Shown: positions 1-8,084 of the stretch, in pieces | How the letters are laid out: each line of letters starts with the position of its first letter | Position numbering within the stretch: the first letter of the stretch is position 1 | NCBI GenBank assembly: GCA_002336485.1 | Contig: DDCZ01000027.1 | Span: 1 to 64,000, forward strand | DNA length: 64,000 bases | Origin: Flavobacteriales bacterium UBA1993 | GTDB lineage: Bacteria > Bacteroidota > Bacteroidia > Flavobacteriales_G > Salibacteraceae | Reading direction: 5' to 3' | Notes under the pieces: generated by a model | Databases searched by the model: none | Seen by the model: only the letters and a program-made list of their open reading frames with translations | What the model was told of the DNA's origin: nothing | Position numbers and translations under genes: made by a program

Positions 1-1
1 C

Positions 2-1207
2 GAATCTACCAATTGGACAGAAAGACTGGTTACGGCAGCTAACATTCAAGGATTATACCTGCAAAAGCTATTTCTTCCCTGGAACTTGTCACACGATTAT
101 TCGTTCAATGCGATTCCGGTAGTGGGCTTTGAGAGCGTCAAGGGCATACTATTGGTATTAACGCTTTTCGCTTTAATCGTGGGAGGAATCTTCTTTGCAT
201 GGAAACGAAATTGGATTGGATTTGGAATATTGTTCTACTTCATAACCATATCTGCAGTCTCGAATTTTTTCATTCTCATAGGTGCCATGGCTGCTGAACG
301 CTTCGTCTTTGCACCGTCTTTAGGTTGGTCCGTCGCCATAGTAGCCATATTGCTTGGATCAAAACAAATTCACTCCACATTCACAAACGAAAAGTATCGA
401 ATTGTGGTTCTGTCCGCCCTGGCGGCCATTTTTGCGGTACTTACCGCTGATCGCATACCGGATTGGAAATCAAATTTCACGCTTTTTACGGCAGATGTAG
501 ATAAGGTACCTGAAAGCGCTCGAGCCCAATACAATGCTGGCTCGACAATGATTGATGAAGCAAAGATCAATCGAAAAGATGCGGCAAGCTTAACATCGGA
601 GGCGCAACGTCACCTTAAACGCGCAATTGAAATTTGGCCAGCGTATCAAGATGCCTATAACAACTTGGGAATCTCCTATATGAACTCACAGGAATTCGAT
701 TCAGCGTATGAATTGTATTTATCGTTTATCAAAAAGTTCCCAGATTATACGAAAGCCAGATACAACATGGCTGTTACCTGTCAAAAGCTGGAACGATATG
801 ATGAGGCAGAAGCATACTTTGAAGCCTTTTTAGAAAGCAATCCTACCCAACACGACGCCATCTATTTCGCGGCGGAATGCGAAGGCTTTCAATCAAAGTT
901 TAGCGAGGCTATCGCACATTTGGAAGCACTGATAAAGCTCGAACCAAAGAAGCTGCGCGGTGTACTAAAATTGGGCATGGCCTATGCAATGTCGAATGAT
1001 TTGGAGAGAGCTGAATTTTATCTCTTGAAGGCCACCCAAATGGATCCGAACAACGCCGATGCTCTTTTTAACCTTGCGGTATTTTATGCCACTACAAGTC
1101 AGGAAGAAAAAGCGCTGAGACAGTTGGAAGCATGTCTGCGAGTTAATCCTGGTTACGAACGTGCTCAAGGATTATTGAATCAAATTCAAGGCGGGATCAG
1201 CCGCTAG
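2..1207 (+). CDS. TMTC-like membrane protein with TPR repeats (5' truncated by window edge)
   Basis: The frame is open from the first complete codon to the left edge, so the N-terminal part, which in this family carries the glycosyltransferase-like membrane domain, is missing; 401 residues remain. The visible start has a TMTC-type loop (LPWNLSHDYS) followed by about four hydrophobic helices. A soluble C-terminal half has about five TPR units (motifs such as YNNLGISYMNSQEFDSA and ALFNLAVFY). Homologous bacterial proteins are usually called tetratricopeptide proteins or O-mannosyltransferase TMTC-like proteins, and a sugar transferase role is family-based inference. The TTG at 86 is not the real start, because coding continues upstream. 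The last 11 bases overlap the convergent gene at 1197. Confidence 0.75.
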   Translation, partial: ESTNWTERLVTAANIQGLYLQKLFLPWNLSHDYSFNAIPVVGFESVKGILLVLTLFALIVGGIFFAWKRNWIGFGILFYFITISAVSNFFILIGAMAAERFVFAPSLGWSVAIVAILLGSKQIHSTFTNEKYRIVVLSALAAIFAVLTADRIPDWKSNFTLFTADVDKVPESARAQYNAGSTMIDEAKINRKDAASLTSEAQRHLKRAIEIWPAYQDAYNNLGISYMNSQEFDSAYELYLSFIKKFPDYTKARYNMAVTCQKLERYDEAEAYFEAFLESNPTQHDAIYFAAECEGFQSKFSEAIAHLEALIKLEPKKLRGVLKLGMAYAMSNDLERAEFYLLKATQMDPNNADALFNLAVFYATTSQEEKALRQLEACLRVNPGYERAQGLLNQIQGGISR

Positions 1208-1556
1208 TTTCATCTACCCTTTTCTTCTCATCTTTCGTAAATGCATTCAGGGCTGACTTAACAAATGTGGCAATCAGGCTAAACAAAAGGGCCCACCAGA
1301 ATCCATCAACGCTGAAGCCGTCAATGATCCAATCGGCGATAAGAATAATGCACGCATTTATCACGAACAGGAACAGTCCTAAGGACAAGACGGTTGCTGG
1401 AATCGTTAAAACAATGAGCAGCGGACGAACTATGACATTCAATAAAGAGATGACAACTGCGACAATAATGGCGTATCCAACACCATCCACGTGCACCCCA
1501 TTGAGCATATATGCCGCGGCAAGCACCGCAATGGTATTTATAGCAATTCTTAGCAT
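1197..1556 (-). CDS. Small four-helix membrane protein, holin-family/YvlD-like
   Basis: A 119-residue integral membrane protein with four hydrophobic segments (about 3-22, 26-50, 54-75, 82-106) and a charged tail. The pattern, including VVISLLNVIVRPLLIVLTIP and later LIADWIIDGF, is that of the YvlD / mycobacterial four-TM 'phage holin family' proteins. These are chromosomal envelope proteins of unknown function, and the holin name does not imply a prophage here. Its ATG overlaps the TAA of the upstream lipoprotein gene by one base (TAATG), so the two are probably co-translated. Confidence 0.8.
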   Translation of the reverse strand: MLRIAINTIAVLAAAYMLNGVHVDGVGYAIIVAVVISLLNVIVRPLLIVLTIPATVLSLGLFLFVINACIILIADWIIDGFSVDGFWWALLFSLIATFVKSALNAFTKDEKKRVDETSG

Positions 1557-2287
1557 TAAAATATTGGATGTAATCCTAAGCCCAATATAACTATTAGAGA
1601 AATAAAGAACGACACAAACAACGTCAGTGCAGTGATGACCAAAGAAGCACCAGCCATGGTCTTCGAGTCTTTGTGATCAATTTTCAACGCCTTCACAGCC
1701 AAAACGATACAAAGTATTCCAGAGAGAATACCAAGAAATGGAACCCACATAAAAATGGCAAGGTTTATTAATGCAATAATTAGGGCTAACACCCCTATTA
1801 GGCCCTTGGATACCATTTTTGGGTTCTCAACTGGCTCCTCCACTAAAGGTTTAAAACCTTGCTTCAAATCAAATCCTTGGTCGACAAACACAGGCGGCAC
1901 CATTTGACCTTTATCAACACTGGATTCAAATTGAGTCAATTTATTCAAAGGGCGAGTTTTCAACTTTTGCCGTCGTGGGCCGATCTCTAATGGTGTTTTA
2001 TTGAAGTTTTGGGCCGACACAACAATATTGGATTCTTGGTCAGACCCGGCAGAGTCATTATTTTCAATCGCTTTGATCCCGTGCTCCATTTTATGAAACA
2101 GTCCAGTCTTAATGTTAATCGCGTAACCTGGGCGAAAGTTTCTTTTCTGAATCATTGTTGTTTTCACACCTGACGAACAACTAGACAGTAAGGTCAAAAT
2201 GAAAATCCAGATAATAAAAGAAGACAGATTCTTACCAGCTATTGTATTACGATATAATACGATCTTACTTGCTTCCATTTCAAACAT
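1556..2287 (-). CDS. Putative lipoprotein with C-terminal DUF4190-like membrane hairpin
   Basis: A 243-residue protein of unknown function. The N-terminus has a hydrophobic stretch ending in a lipobox (LLSSCSSG, Cys near residue 37). A polar, probably disordered region of about 110 residues follows. The C-terminus has two or three hydrophobic helices (IGVLALIIALINLAIF; ASLVITALTLFVSFFI) resembling DUF4190-type tails. The combination of a lipobox and internal helices is odd: either the first segment is a plain TM anchor, or a lipidated protein with a membrane tail. ATG 2287 is used; ATG 2278 is an alternative. It diverges from the TM2 gene at 2294 with almost no space, so one of the two starts is probably further inside. 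Confidence 0.6.
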   Translation of the reverse strand: MFEMEASKIVLYRNTIAGKNLSSFIIWIFILTLLSSCSSGVKTTMIQKRNFRPGYAINIKTGLFHKMEHGIKAIENNDSAGSDQESNIVVSAQNFNKTPLEIGPRRQKLKTRPLNKLTQFESSVDKGQMVPPVFVDQGFDLKQGFKPLVEEPVENPKMVSKGLIGVLALIIALINLAIFMWVPFLGILSGILCIVLAVKALKIDHKDSKTMAGASLVITALTLFVSFFISLIVILGLGLHPIF

Positions 2288-2293
2288 GAAGGT

Positions 2294-2872
2294 ATGTCAT
2301 GGTTTACTAAGTTCGTAATGAATAATTCATCCAATATGCGCCTGAGTCTCTTGATCACTGCATTATGCCTCTTTTTTCTGAGCGATTCTCTTGCGGCCAA
2401 CTATAGGTTAAATACGAATCATATAAATTCAATCTTCGATTCCGCGTTGGATATAACGGACAGGCTTTTTCAGATTCCAGCTGAGTTACCAAATTATTAT
2501 GTTGAAGTTGAATCCGATCAGAAGCCGTCCTATCTCATTGCAGCGGCCCTTGCAATTGGCGAGGTTGCTCTTCCCTCCGTCGTATACGCCGTCTGGTTCA
2601 TGGCTACATTATTCACCGGTGGAATTGGCATCATTCTTTTACCCGCTGCGGTGATCGTTTCTTCAGTTCTTTCCAATCCATATCATCGATACTATCTCGG
2701 AACGGGCAATAATAATTTCCGAGTTAGTTTGCTGTATTGCATTACCGTTAATGGATTTGGCCTTTTAAACATAGCCGATGCAATTTTCCTTTTCGCTGCT
2801 AAATCCGATGACGCCACCTATATTGAAAATGGTGACTTTATAATGTGGAAGGACGCGGCTAAATCGTTTTAA
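2294..2872 (+). CDS. Secreted/membrane TM2-domain protein, paralog A
   Basis: First of four paralogs in 6 kb (others at 2926, 3477 and 8085). It has a signal peptide (best from the internal ATG at 2336, MRLSLLITALCLFFL), then the family N-motif YRLNTNHINSIFDSALDIT. Hydrophobic helices follow, then the TM2 core NPYHRYYLGTGNNNFRVSLL with a second helix ending in an Asp (NIADAIFLF). The C-terminus (YIENGDFIMW) is a variant of the KYxDNPKxxxW ending in the other copies. TM2 proteins are two-helix membrane proteins of mostly unknown role. The start is uncertain: 2294, 2318 and 2336 are all in frame, and 2336 leaves room for a promoter. Confidence 0.75.
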   Translation: MSWFTKFVMNNSSNMRLSLLITALCLFFLSDSLAANYRLNTNHINSIFDSALDITDRLFQIPAELPNYYVEVESDQKPSYLIAAALAIGEVALPSVVYAVWFMATLFTGGIGIILLPAAVIVSSVLSNPYHRYYLGTGNNNFRVSLLYCITVNGFGLLNIADAIFLFAAKSDDATYIENGDFIMWKDAAKSF

Positions 2873-2925
2873 TATTTCGGCAATTTTCATATTTTCGACG
2901 CATAACAATAACTTAACAACCACAA

Positions 2926-3456
2926 ATGAAGAAACTACTAACCCTGTTTTTTCTAGCAGCGATGTCGACAAGCTTGTTTGCTGGAGAGTACAGATTAAAT
3001 GACGCCGAAATTGACACTCAATTTCAGCAAAGCGAAAGCATGAATTATATGTTTTCTGTTGGAGACCAAAACGGAATGTATGGCTTCAACATGGATATGG
3101 AAATGTCCAGCGCCAGCGCAGCAGCAGAAAAAACCCAGAAGACAGCGGCAATTATTGCCTTCGCAACAGTTGTGGTACCATGGGTTCTTAGCGTGATTGG
3201 TAATGTCGCCTCAAACGTAACGGGAGTTGCCGCAATCGGATTAACTACCTGGGCTATAAACGTGGTAATATCCATTGTACCTTGGCATCGACTTTACTTA
3301 GGCACAGCTGACAATAACCTAAAAATTTGGGCATTATATTGTGTCACATTAAGATGGTGCGGTGCACTTCCAATCATCGATGGTATTATGCTACTAATGG
3401 ATGATTCTGGCGAGAAGTATATGGACAACCCTAAGTATGTAATGTGGATCGACTAA
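2926..3456 (+). CDS. Secreted/membrane TM2-domain protein, paralog B
   Basis: A 176-residue paralog. Signal peptide MKKLLTLFFLAAMSTSLFAG, then the family N-motif YRLNDAEIDTQFQQSESMN, an Ala/Ser-rich linker, and a hydrophobic helix (AAIIAFATVVVPWVLSVIG). The TM2 core is IVPWHRLYLGTADNNLKIW with the second helix ALPIIDGIMLLMDD, and the C-terminal motif is KYMDNPKYVMWID. Relative to plain TM2 proteins it carries an exported N-terminal segment and an extra helix. It lies 53 bases after paralog A and 20 before paralog C in the same direction, so probably one transcript ending at the hairpin at 4003-4030. Confidence 0.8.
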   Translation: MKKLLTLFFLAAMSTSLFAGEYRLNDAEIDTQFQQSESMNYMFSVGDQNGMYGFNMDMEMSSASAAAEKTQKTAAIIAFATVVVPWVLSVIGNVASNVTGVAAIGLTTWAINVVISIVPWHRLYLGTADNNLKIWALYCVTLRWCGALPIIDGIMLLMDDSGEKYMDNPKYVMWID

Positions 3457-3476
3457 TCCGCTTTTAGTCAATTAAC

Positions 3477-3980
3477 ATGATGAAATACACTACAACCATT
3501 GCCCTAGTCTTATTGAGTTTATGCTCGGCTCAAGCCAGTATATATAAAGTTGATATGACTGCCGTAGATCGTTCTTTTGTGAACGCGGAGGATATCACAG
3601 CTCATGTCGGATTGATGTTTAACGCAGATCAAACTATCTCGACGGCTGCATTTGAAATGATGCTAGCAGACGAAGCTGACGGTGGGAAAAGCCAAACAAC
3701 GGCAGCGATAATTGCGCTCGCAACAGTAATTGCGCCTAGTTTAATCACTGCTGTGACTGGTGGGTTTGGTGCTCCCGTTTTTATACTAACAATGATTCCT
3801 TGGCATCGAATTTACCTGGGAACCGGTGGCAAAACAGGAAAAGTCATTGCGCTTTACTGTGTCACACTCGACTGGTGTGGCTGGCTAACCTTAGTAGATG
3901 GTGTTATGCTATTAATTGACGATACGGATTCAAAATACATTGACAATCCCAAATATGTTATGTGGATTGGCGAGTTTTAG
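3477..3980 (+). CDS. Secreted/membrane TM2-domain protein, paralog C
   Basis: A 167-residue paralog. Signal peptide (MKYTTTIALVLLSLCSAQAS), N-motif YKVDMTAVDRSFVNAEDIT, a helix near residues 80-105, TM2 core MIPWHRIYLGTGGKTGKVI, second helix LTLVDGVMLLIDD, and C-motif KYIDNPKYVMWIGEF. The GTGGKTG turn and Asp in the last helix are typical TM2 features. ATG 3477 and 3480 are adjacent; the second gives the cleaner signal peptide. Function unknown. Confidence 0.8.
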   Translation: MMKYTTTIALVLLSLCSAQASIYKVDMTAVDRSFVNAEDITAHVGLMFNADQTISTAAFEMMLADEADGGKSQTTAAIIALATVIAPSLITAVTGGFGAPVFILTMIPWHRIYLGTGGKTGKVIALYCVTLDWCGWLTLVDGVMLLIDDTDSKYIDNPKYVMWIGEF

Positions 3981-4002
3981 AACGAACCACACATTAGAAT
4001 AC

Positions 4003-4030
4003 AAAAGCCTCCAATTCGGGGGCTTTTTTT
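4003..4030 (+). terminator. Rho-independent terminator after the TM2 genes
   Basis: Inverted repeat AAAGCCTCC / GGGGGCTTT with a 5-base loop followed by seven T. It sits 22 bases after the stop of paralog C, just before the end of the convergent gene at 4029. On the other strand the hairpin is followed by a shorter U-rich stretch, so it may act weakly in both directions. Confidence 0.85.
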
Positions 4031-4949
4031 ATTCATCAGAATTCAATTGCTCTAAAAAGTGCTTTTTCTGCTCTGAGTTAAGGTCAACATTGCTATTCAC
4101 AGCCGAAGCGAATATTGCTTCCATGTCTGTCAATTGATCAGATTCCAACGCGCGCAAAATTTTAATTAAATACAGCCTGTAAATCAGGTTTTGTGGGTTC
4201 TTAACGACTAGGTTATTTGCATATCGCAACGCACGCTCAAAATCCTTTTCAAGATCGTAATAGATCCGCATCAAAAAATAGTTCGACTCATTTCTGAGGA
4301 AAATGTCAGAACTGGTTGTGAGTCGCCCCAAATAGTCAAGTCCTTTCTTCATGTCGCCATCGGGATAAAACATCAAATATGGCCGCATCAACAAATAATC
4401 CTGGTGTGCTTTCGCCATGAAATAATAATACAAACCAGACGTCAAGTAGAATGGCTCATACTCGTCTTCGCGACCAAATGACTCTGAGATTTGATCAACG
4501 CACGTATTTAGGTCATTCGCCGCATTGATGTAATTGTCGTTGAGCAACTCGTGTCGCGTCTTAAAGGCATGTACGATGATGTAGTAAAAAAGGCGATCAT
4601 CTTCATCAATTCCATTCTCCTTAAGATTTCGCTTTGAGGCCTTAATGTTTTTCTCAAATTGCGCATTCCATACAGGGCTTTCCATATTGCCTGCGAGGAT
4701 TTCCATCCAGGCCACATTTGCTGATAAAAGGTTCCATACGGCCGTATCCTGCATGGAAGCACGATTGGCTCTTACGATTGAATCGGACTGTGATAAATTG
4801 AAACCGTAGAGACTATTAAACACCAAATCGGCCTCCGTTCCAAAATATGATTGTGACCTAATTACGTTTGAAAAAACAAGGCAAATCGTCATCGATAAAT
4901 AAAAATTTATGTGACTAAATACCTTTAACCAAGACCTCTCAATTACCAT
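4029..4949 (-). CDS. Secreted helical-repeat (TPR-like) protein of unknown function
   Basis: A 306-residue protein with an N-terminal hydrophobic segment (VFSHINFYLSMTICLVFSN) ending near residue 33, so likely exported. The rest is alpha-helical with TPR-like spacing (for example YFMAKAHQDYLLMRPYLMFYPDG and RALRYANNLVVKNPQNLIYRL). I do not recognise a named family. It is divergent from the LolA-like gene at 4987 and convergent with the TM2 genes, so it shares the envelope neighbourhood but not their transcript. Confidence 0.65.
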   Translation of the reverse strand: MVIERSWLKVFSHINFYLSMTICLVFSNVIRSQSYFGTEADLVFNSLYGFNLSQSDSIVRANRASMQDTAVWNLLSANVAWMEILAGNMESPVWNAQFEKNIKASKRNLKENGIDEDDRLFYYIIVHAFKTRHELLNDNYINAANDLNTCVDQISESFGREDEYEPFYLTSGLYYYFMAKAHQDYLLMRPYLMFYPDGDMKKGLDYLGRLTTSSDIFLRNESNYFLMRIYYDLEKDFERALRYANNLVVKNPQNLIYRLYLIKILRALESDQLTDMEAIFASAVNSNVDLNSEQKKHFLEQLNSDE

Positions 4950-4986
4950 AAAAAAATGGGGAAATTAACCGTAAGTTCGCGTCCTT

Positions 4987-5748
4987 ATGAATCGTTCGAA
5001 GTTAAAGAAATTCAGAGTCCTCTTCCTCTTTCCGGTGCTTTTTGCACTTCTGATTTTTTCCGCATTTACATATTCCAATTTGCAAAAGTTGAGCTTTGAT
5101 TTAACGGCGCGCACGCTATTTCAAGGCAAGTCAATTACGGCTAAAGGAGAGGTTTACTACAAGCCATCAAGTGGTCTCATGGTTACACGAATGATAAGCC
5201 CAATTAACCAGATAATTATCGCCACTTCCACTGGAGAATTGAAGAGTTACGACCCTGAAGGGAATACGGTGGCTTTAAGTCAAGGTTCAGAATTTAGCAC
5301 AAAAAACAGCTTCATCTATAGCTTTCTGAGCGGGCAAACCAGTGACCTAGGATTAACTGGATTAGGCTTTAAGCTAATAGACACACGCAATGACGCTGGC
5401 CTAATTGTACACACATGGGCAGCACCTGCAGATAGAGCAATGAAGGCACAAACAGTAGAGTTGGCCTTCGACAATTACCTCCCCATTTACCTCGGTTTTG
5501 CAGACGCGAACGATTTTGTCTATCAAAAAACATATTACACAAACTACCAGAGTGTGTCCTACATTCAAATGCCTTTAACAATAACCGAAATCAATTATTA
5601 CAATGAGGCCGATTCTTCGATTACTCAGCGTATGTACACCAACCTCAAGACTAATAGTGTAGTAGACGATACTTGGCTAAATTTTAGAATACCAGATGAC
5701 GCGGAAGTGCTGGATGAAGCTTCGCTAAAAAAGCAGATGGATAAATGA
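4987..5748 (+). CDS. LolA-like outer-membrane lipoprotein carrier family protein
   Basis: A 253-residue protein with an N-terminal membrane or signal segment (RVLFLFPVLFALLIFSAFTY), then a beta-rich domain. It has the LolA-fold pattern of an early 'F.G.....G.VYYK...L......P..Q.II' stretch (KGEVYYKPSSGLMVTRMISP) followed by SYDPEGNTV. LolA-fold proteins bind lipid acyl chains and ferry lipoproteins across the periplasm; this assignment rests on pattern, not alignment. The stop overlaps the ATG of yidD (ATGA, 5745-5748), so it is translationally coupled to the envelope genes downstream. Confidence 0.6.
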   Translation: MNRSKLKKFRVLFLFPVLFALLIFSAFTYSNLQKLSFDLTARTLFQGKSITAKGEVYYKPSSGLMVTRMISPINQIIIATSTGELKSYDPEGNTVALSQGSEFSTKNSFIYSFLSGQTSDLGLTGLGFKLIDTRNDAGLIVHTWAAPADRAMKAQTVELAFDNYLPIYLGFADANDFVYQKTYYTNYQSVSYIQMPLTITEINYYNEADSSITQRMYTNLKTNSVVDDTWLNFRIPDDAEVLDEASLKKQMDK

Positions 5749-6233
5749 TCTCTATGAAGCGAATATCAATTGTAATGGTTCTGGTATGTGCTGTCACACA
5801 GGCTTTCTCTCAAATCACCGAGGATCAAATGAGTAGAATTGCGGATGTAGATTTCTACGAAGTTCAGTTTTCACCAAGAAAACCAAAGCTTTTGAAGCCA
5901 TCTAAACATGCAATAATCAATTACAATCCTATAACCTTAGCTTTTAGTGGATCATTATTTATCTACCAAAAACTGATTTCCCCTCAACTTCAATCGAAAT
6001 GTCCCTATGAAATAAGCTGTTCAGCATTTAGCTTCAAAAGTATCGAGGAGTTTGGCCTCGTGAAGGGCGTAGCACTGTCGGTTGATAGGCTCACACGATG
6101 TACTCAGTTTACGGTAATTGATATGATGCCAAGCCAAATAAATGAGCGAAGTGGGATGATCATCGACAACCCAAGCAAGTATCGCGTGAAAAACCATCAC
6201 GATCATTCTGATCATGTCGATTCGCGACACTAA
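5745..6233 (+). CDS. yidD: Divergent YidD-family protein with signal peptide
   Basis: The central part is YidD: IYQKLISPQLQSKCPYEISC is followed by a short helix and RLTRCTQF, with the spaced cysteines of the family. YidD helps insertion of inner-membrane proteins. Normal YidD is about 70-90 residues and sits beside yidC/rnpA. This one has 162 residues, a cleavable-looking signal peptide (MKRISIVMVLVCAVTQAFSQ) and a C-terminal His-rich tail, so it is probably a specialised paralog facing the periplasm. Start ATG 5745 overlaps the previous stop; ATG 5754 is an alternative. Its end overlaps the next gene by 20 bases. Confidence 0.75.
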   Translation: MISMKRISIVMVLVCAVTQAFSQITEDQMSRIADVDFYEVQFSPRKPKLLKPSKHAIINYNPITLAFSGSLFIYQKLISPQLQSKCPYEISCSAFSFKSIEEFGLVKGVALSVDRLTRCTQFTVIDMMPSQINERSGMIIDNPSKYRVKNHHDHSDHVDSRH

Positions 6234-7233
6234 TTATTTCCCTTCAAACGTGGTTAAGTACATCCTCCTTTTCGCTACCTCATTCATTCTAAGTCAAGCC
6301 GTAGGACAATCTGTAGACTCAGTGCGTACTGCCATCCTTGATTCCGTTTCGATTGTTGAAGCTGACACCTTGGACAGCGCGATGGTGACTCAGGCATTGC
6401 CGGTAAAGTTTGATTCCACCGCATACTACACCCGTGAGCTGAGCTTCACTCGATATCTCATTACGAGCGAACAATATCAAGATGCCCTGTTTTTATTGTC
6501 GAGGCTTGAAGCTGAATCTGCTTCCGCAAGCTCTGAGCAAAGAGATAGTATCAGGTTTATGATGGGTTGGGTCAACTACTTCGATCAAAATTTCGAAGAG
6601 TCTATCTACCTTCTATCAAAAGTCTCTGATGATTCCGAGATTAGCACCCAGGCCAAATTCTACAAGTCAATCTGCTTTGTGTATTTAAGGGAATATGATC
6701 AGGCAAAACAGAATCTAAATGAAATTACGCTTGATAGTGGCTCGCTCGAGTGGGAGCTTAAAATGTTTCAGCTTGGGGCAATTGCACTCCTGGAAAGAGA
6801 TTACAATTCGTTTGACTCTTTATCACCATACTTCAGCGAAAATCATTTTCAATTTTCCATCGAGGAACAGTCTATGTTGATTTATCACGAGGAGCTCTCC
6901 TCTTATAAGCGAAAATCACCATGGATCGCGGGCGGCCTTTCGGCCCTTTTCCCAGGGATTGGAAAGTTTTACGCTGGATATAGAGGCACCCCGTTTGGTG
7001 CAATGTATATGACGCTGCCTCTGGCCTTAGTCGCAATTGAAGCTGTTATTCTTGCAGGTGTATTGAGTCCGCAATTCCTGGTACTAGGCGCACTTTTCGG
7101 AGTTTTTTATGTAGGTAATATTTGGGGAAGCGCACTGAGTGTTTTTTCAATTAAAAAGGAAATCTTTAATGAAATCGATCGGAATATCATTTATGATATG
7201 CATATTCCACTTCGCCGGGTATTCTGGCAGTGA
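6214..7233 (+). CDS. TPR-like protein with C-terminal PGxGxxYxG membrane domain
   Basis: A 339-residue protein. Signal peptide near residues 13-32, a helical TPR-like region about 75-220, then a membrane domain starting SPWIAGGLSALFPGIGKFYA (PGIGKFYAGYRG at 247-258) with two or three helices. The Pro-Gly-x-Gly-x-x-Tyr-x-Gly motif is typical of Bacteroidota DUF5683-like membrane proteins and is reminiscent of TM2 domains. It overlaps yidD upstream by 20 bases and the next gene downstream by about 65, so the three are surely co-expressed. Function unknown. Confidence 0.65.
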   Translation: MSIRDTNYFPSNVVKYILLFATSFILSQAVGQSVDSVRTAILDSVSIVEADTLDSAMVTQALPVKFDSTAYYTRELSFTRYLITSEQYQDALFLLSRLEAESASASSEQRDSIRFMMGWVNYFDQNFEESIYLLSKVSDDSEISTQAKFYKSICFVYLREYDQAKQNLNEITLDSGSLEWELKMFQLGAIALLERDYNSFDSLSPYFSENHFQFSIEEQSMLIYHEELSSYKRKSPWIAGGLSALFPGIGKFYAGYRGTPFGAMYMTLPLALVAIEAVILAGVLSPQFLVLGALFGVFYVGNIWGSALSVFSIKKEIFNEIDRNIIYDMHIPLRRVFWQ

Positions 7234-8056
7234 GAATAATACATTTCAGTTGGCAGACTCTCTTAAAGATGAAGGTGCTTTTGAGTGGGCTGCACTTGAG
7301 TATGAGCGCATTTGCTTCGAAGCATTTGACAACGTTGTAAAGACGGAGGCTCTGAATAAAAAATCCGACTGCTTGTTGGGAATGAACAATCCAAAGGCAG
7401 CTCAAAAGAATCTGCTTCGAATAAACTACTTTGGAATCTCTGACTCGCTCGTATATGAGTCTCGTTTTCGAACCGCCTATTCATCCTATTTAAGTGAAGA
7501 CTTTGAGCAGGCAGCCTCTCAGCTTTTTTTAGTAGATCAGTTCTTACCGGAGCGATTCCAGCAGAAAGCAGCTATTCTCTATGCTATAACACTCAACGAG
7601 CTTCGCAAATGGGATCAAGCGAAAGCTAAACTGGAGTTTTGGGTGGAACACAGCGATCTTGATAGCATCGGGCGCGATAGTGCATTGATGAATATCGACG
7701 CCGTGTATAACGCCGACAATTATCCAAAATTTCGCGATCCGGAACGTGCGTCGACTTGGTCTACATTCATACCAGGTTCAGGTCAACTATACTCTGGTCA
7801 TCTCTGGGATGCGGCTTTTTCAGTAGCTATGATGGTAACCGGACTGGGATTGGCAGCGGTTGGCATTTTTGTAATTCAGTATTATGTAGCCGGAGTAATC
7901 CTCGGATACGGTGTTTTTCAGCGGTTTTATATGGCTGGTGTTAAAAGAGCCGAGTATTTAGCAAATCGAAAGAACTACCGAACCAAACGTGACTATAACA
8001 TCGAGCTGCTGGCGATGATCACGTTACTGCAAAAAAAATCCCCCATTCATGACTGA
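7169..8056 (+). CDS. TPR-like protein with C-terminal PGxGxxYxG membrane domain, second copy
   Basis: About 295 residues and organised like its upstream neighbour: a signal peptide (MKSIGISFMICIFHFAGYSG), a helical repeat region, then a membrane domain with PGSGQLYSG at 202-210 and helices through about residue 255. ATG 7169 is chosen because AAGGA lies 8 bases upstream and it opens the signal peptide; an in-frame TTG-type start at 7139 would only add ten residues of reading frame shared with the previous gene. It overlaps the previous gene by 65 bases in another frame. The two look like diverged duplicates. Confidence 0.65.
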   Translation: MKSIGISFMICIFHFAGYSGSENNTFQLADSLKDEGAFEWAALEYERICFEAFDNVVKTEALNKKSDCLLGMNNPKAAQKNLLRINYFGISDSLVYESRFRTAYSSYLSEDFEQAASQLFLVDQFLPERFQQKAAILYAITLNELRKWDQAKAKLEFWVEHSDLDSIGRDSALMNIDAVYNADNYPKFRDPERASTWSTFIPGSGQLYSGHLWDAAFSVAMMVTGLGLAAVGIFVIQYYVAGVILGYGVFQRFYMAGVKRAEYLANRKNYRTKRDYNIELLAMITLLQKKSPIHD

Positions 8057-8065
8057 ATGAGGGAT
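8031..8065 (-). terminator. Terminator of the minus-strand TM2 gene, inside the 3' end of the plus-strand gene
   Basis: Read on the minus strand: a 12-bp stem (ATCCCTCATTCA with its complement, one G.U), loop GTCA, then eight T. It lies 20 bases downstream of the stop of the TM2 gene at 8085. The T-run and left arm are the last codons of the opposing gene ending at 8056. Confidence 0.85.
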
Positions 8066-8084
8066 CCTTTAAGTTGTTTAGGAA

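Noticed and set aside
1197..1556. Prophage remnant suggested by a holin-family protein
   Set aside because: No other phage genes; the family is also chromosomal (YvlD-like).
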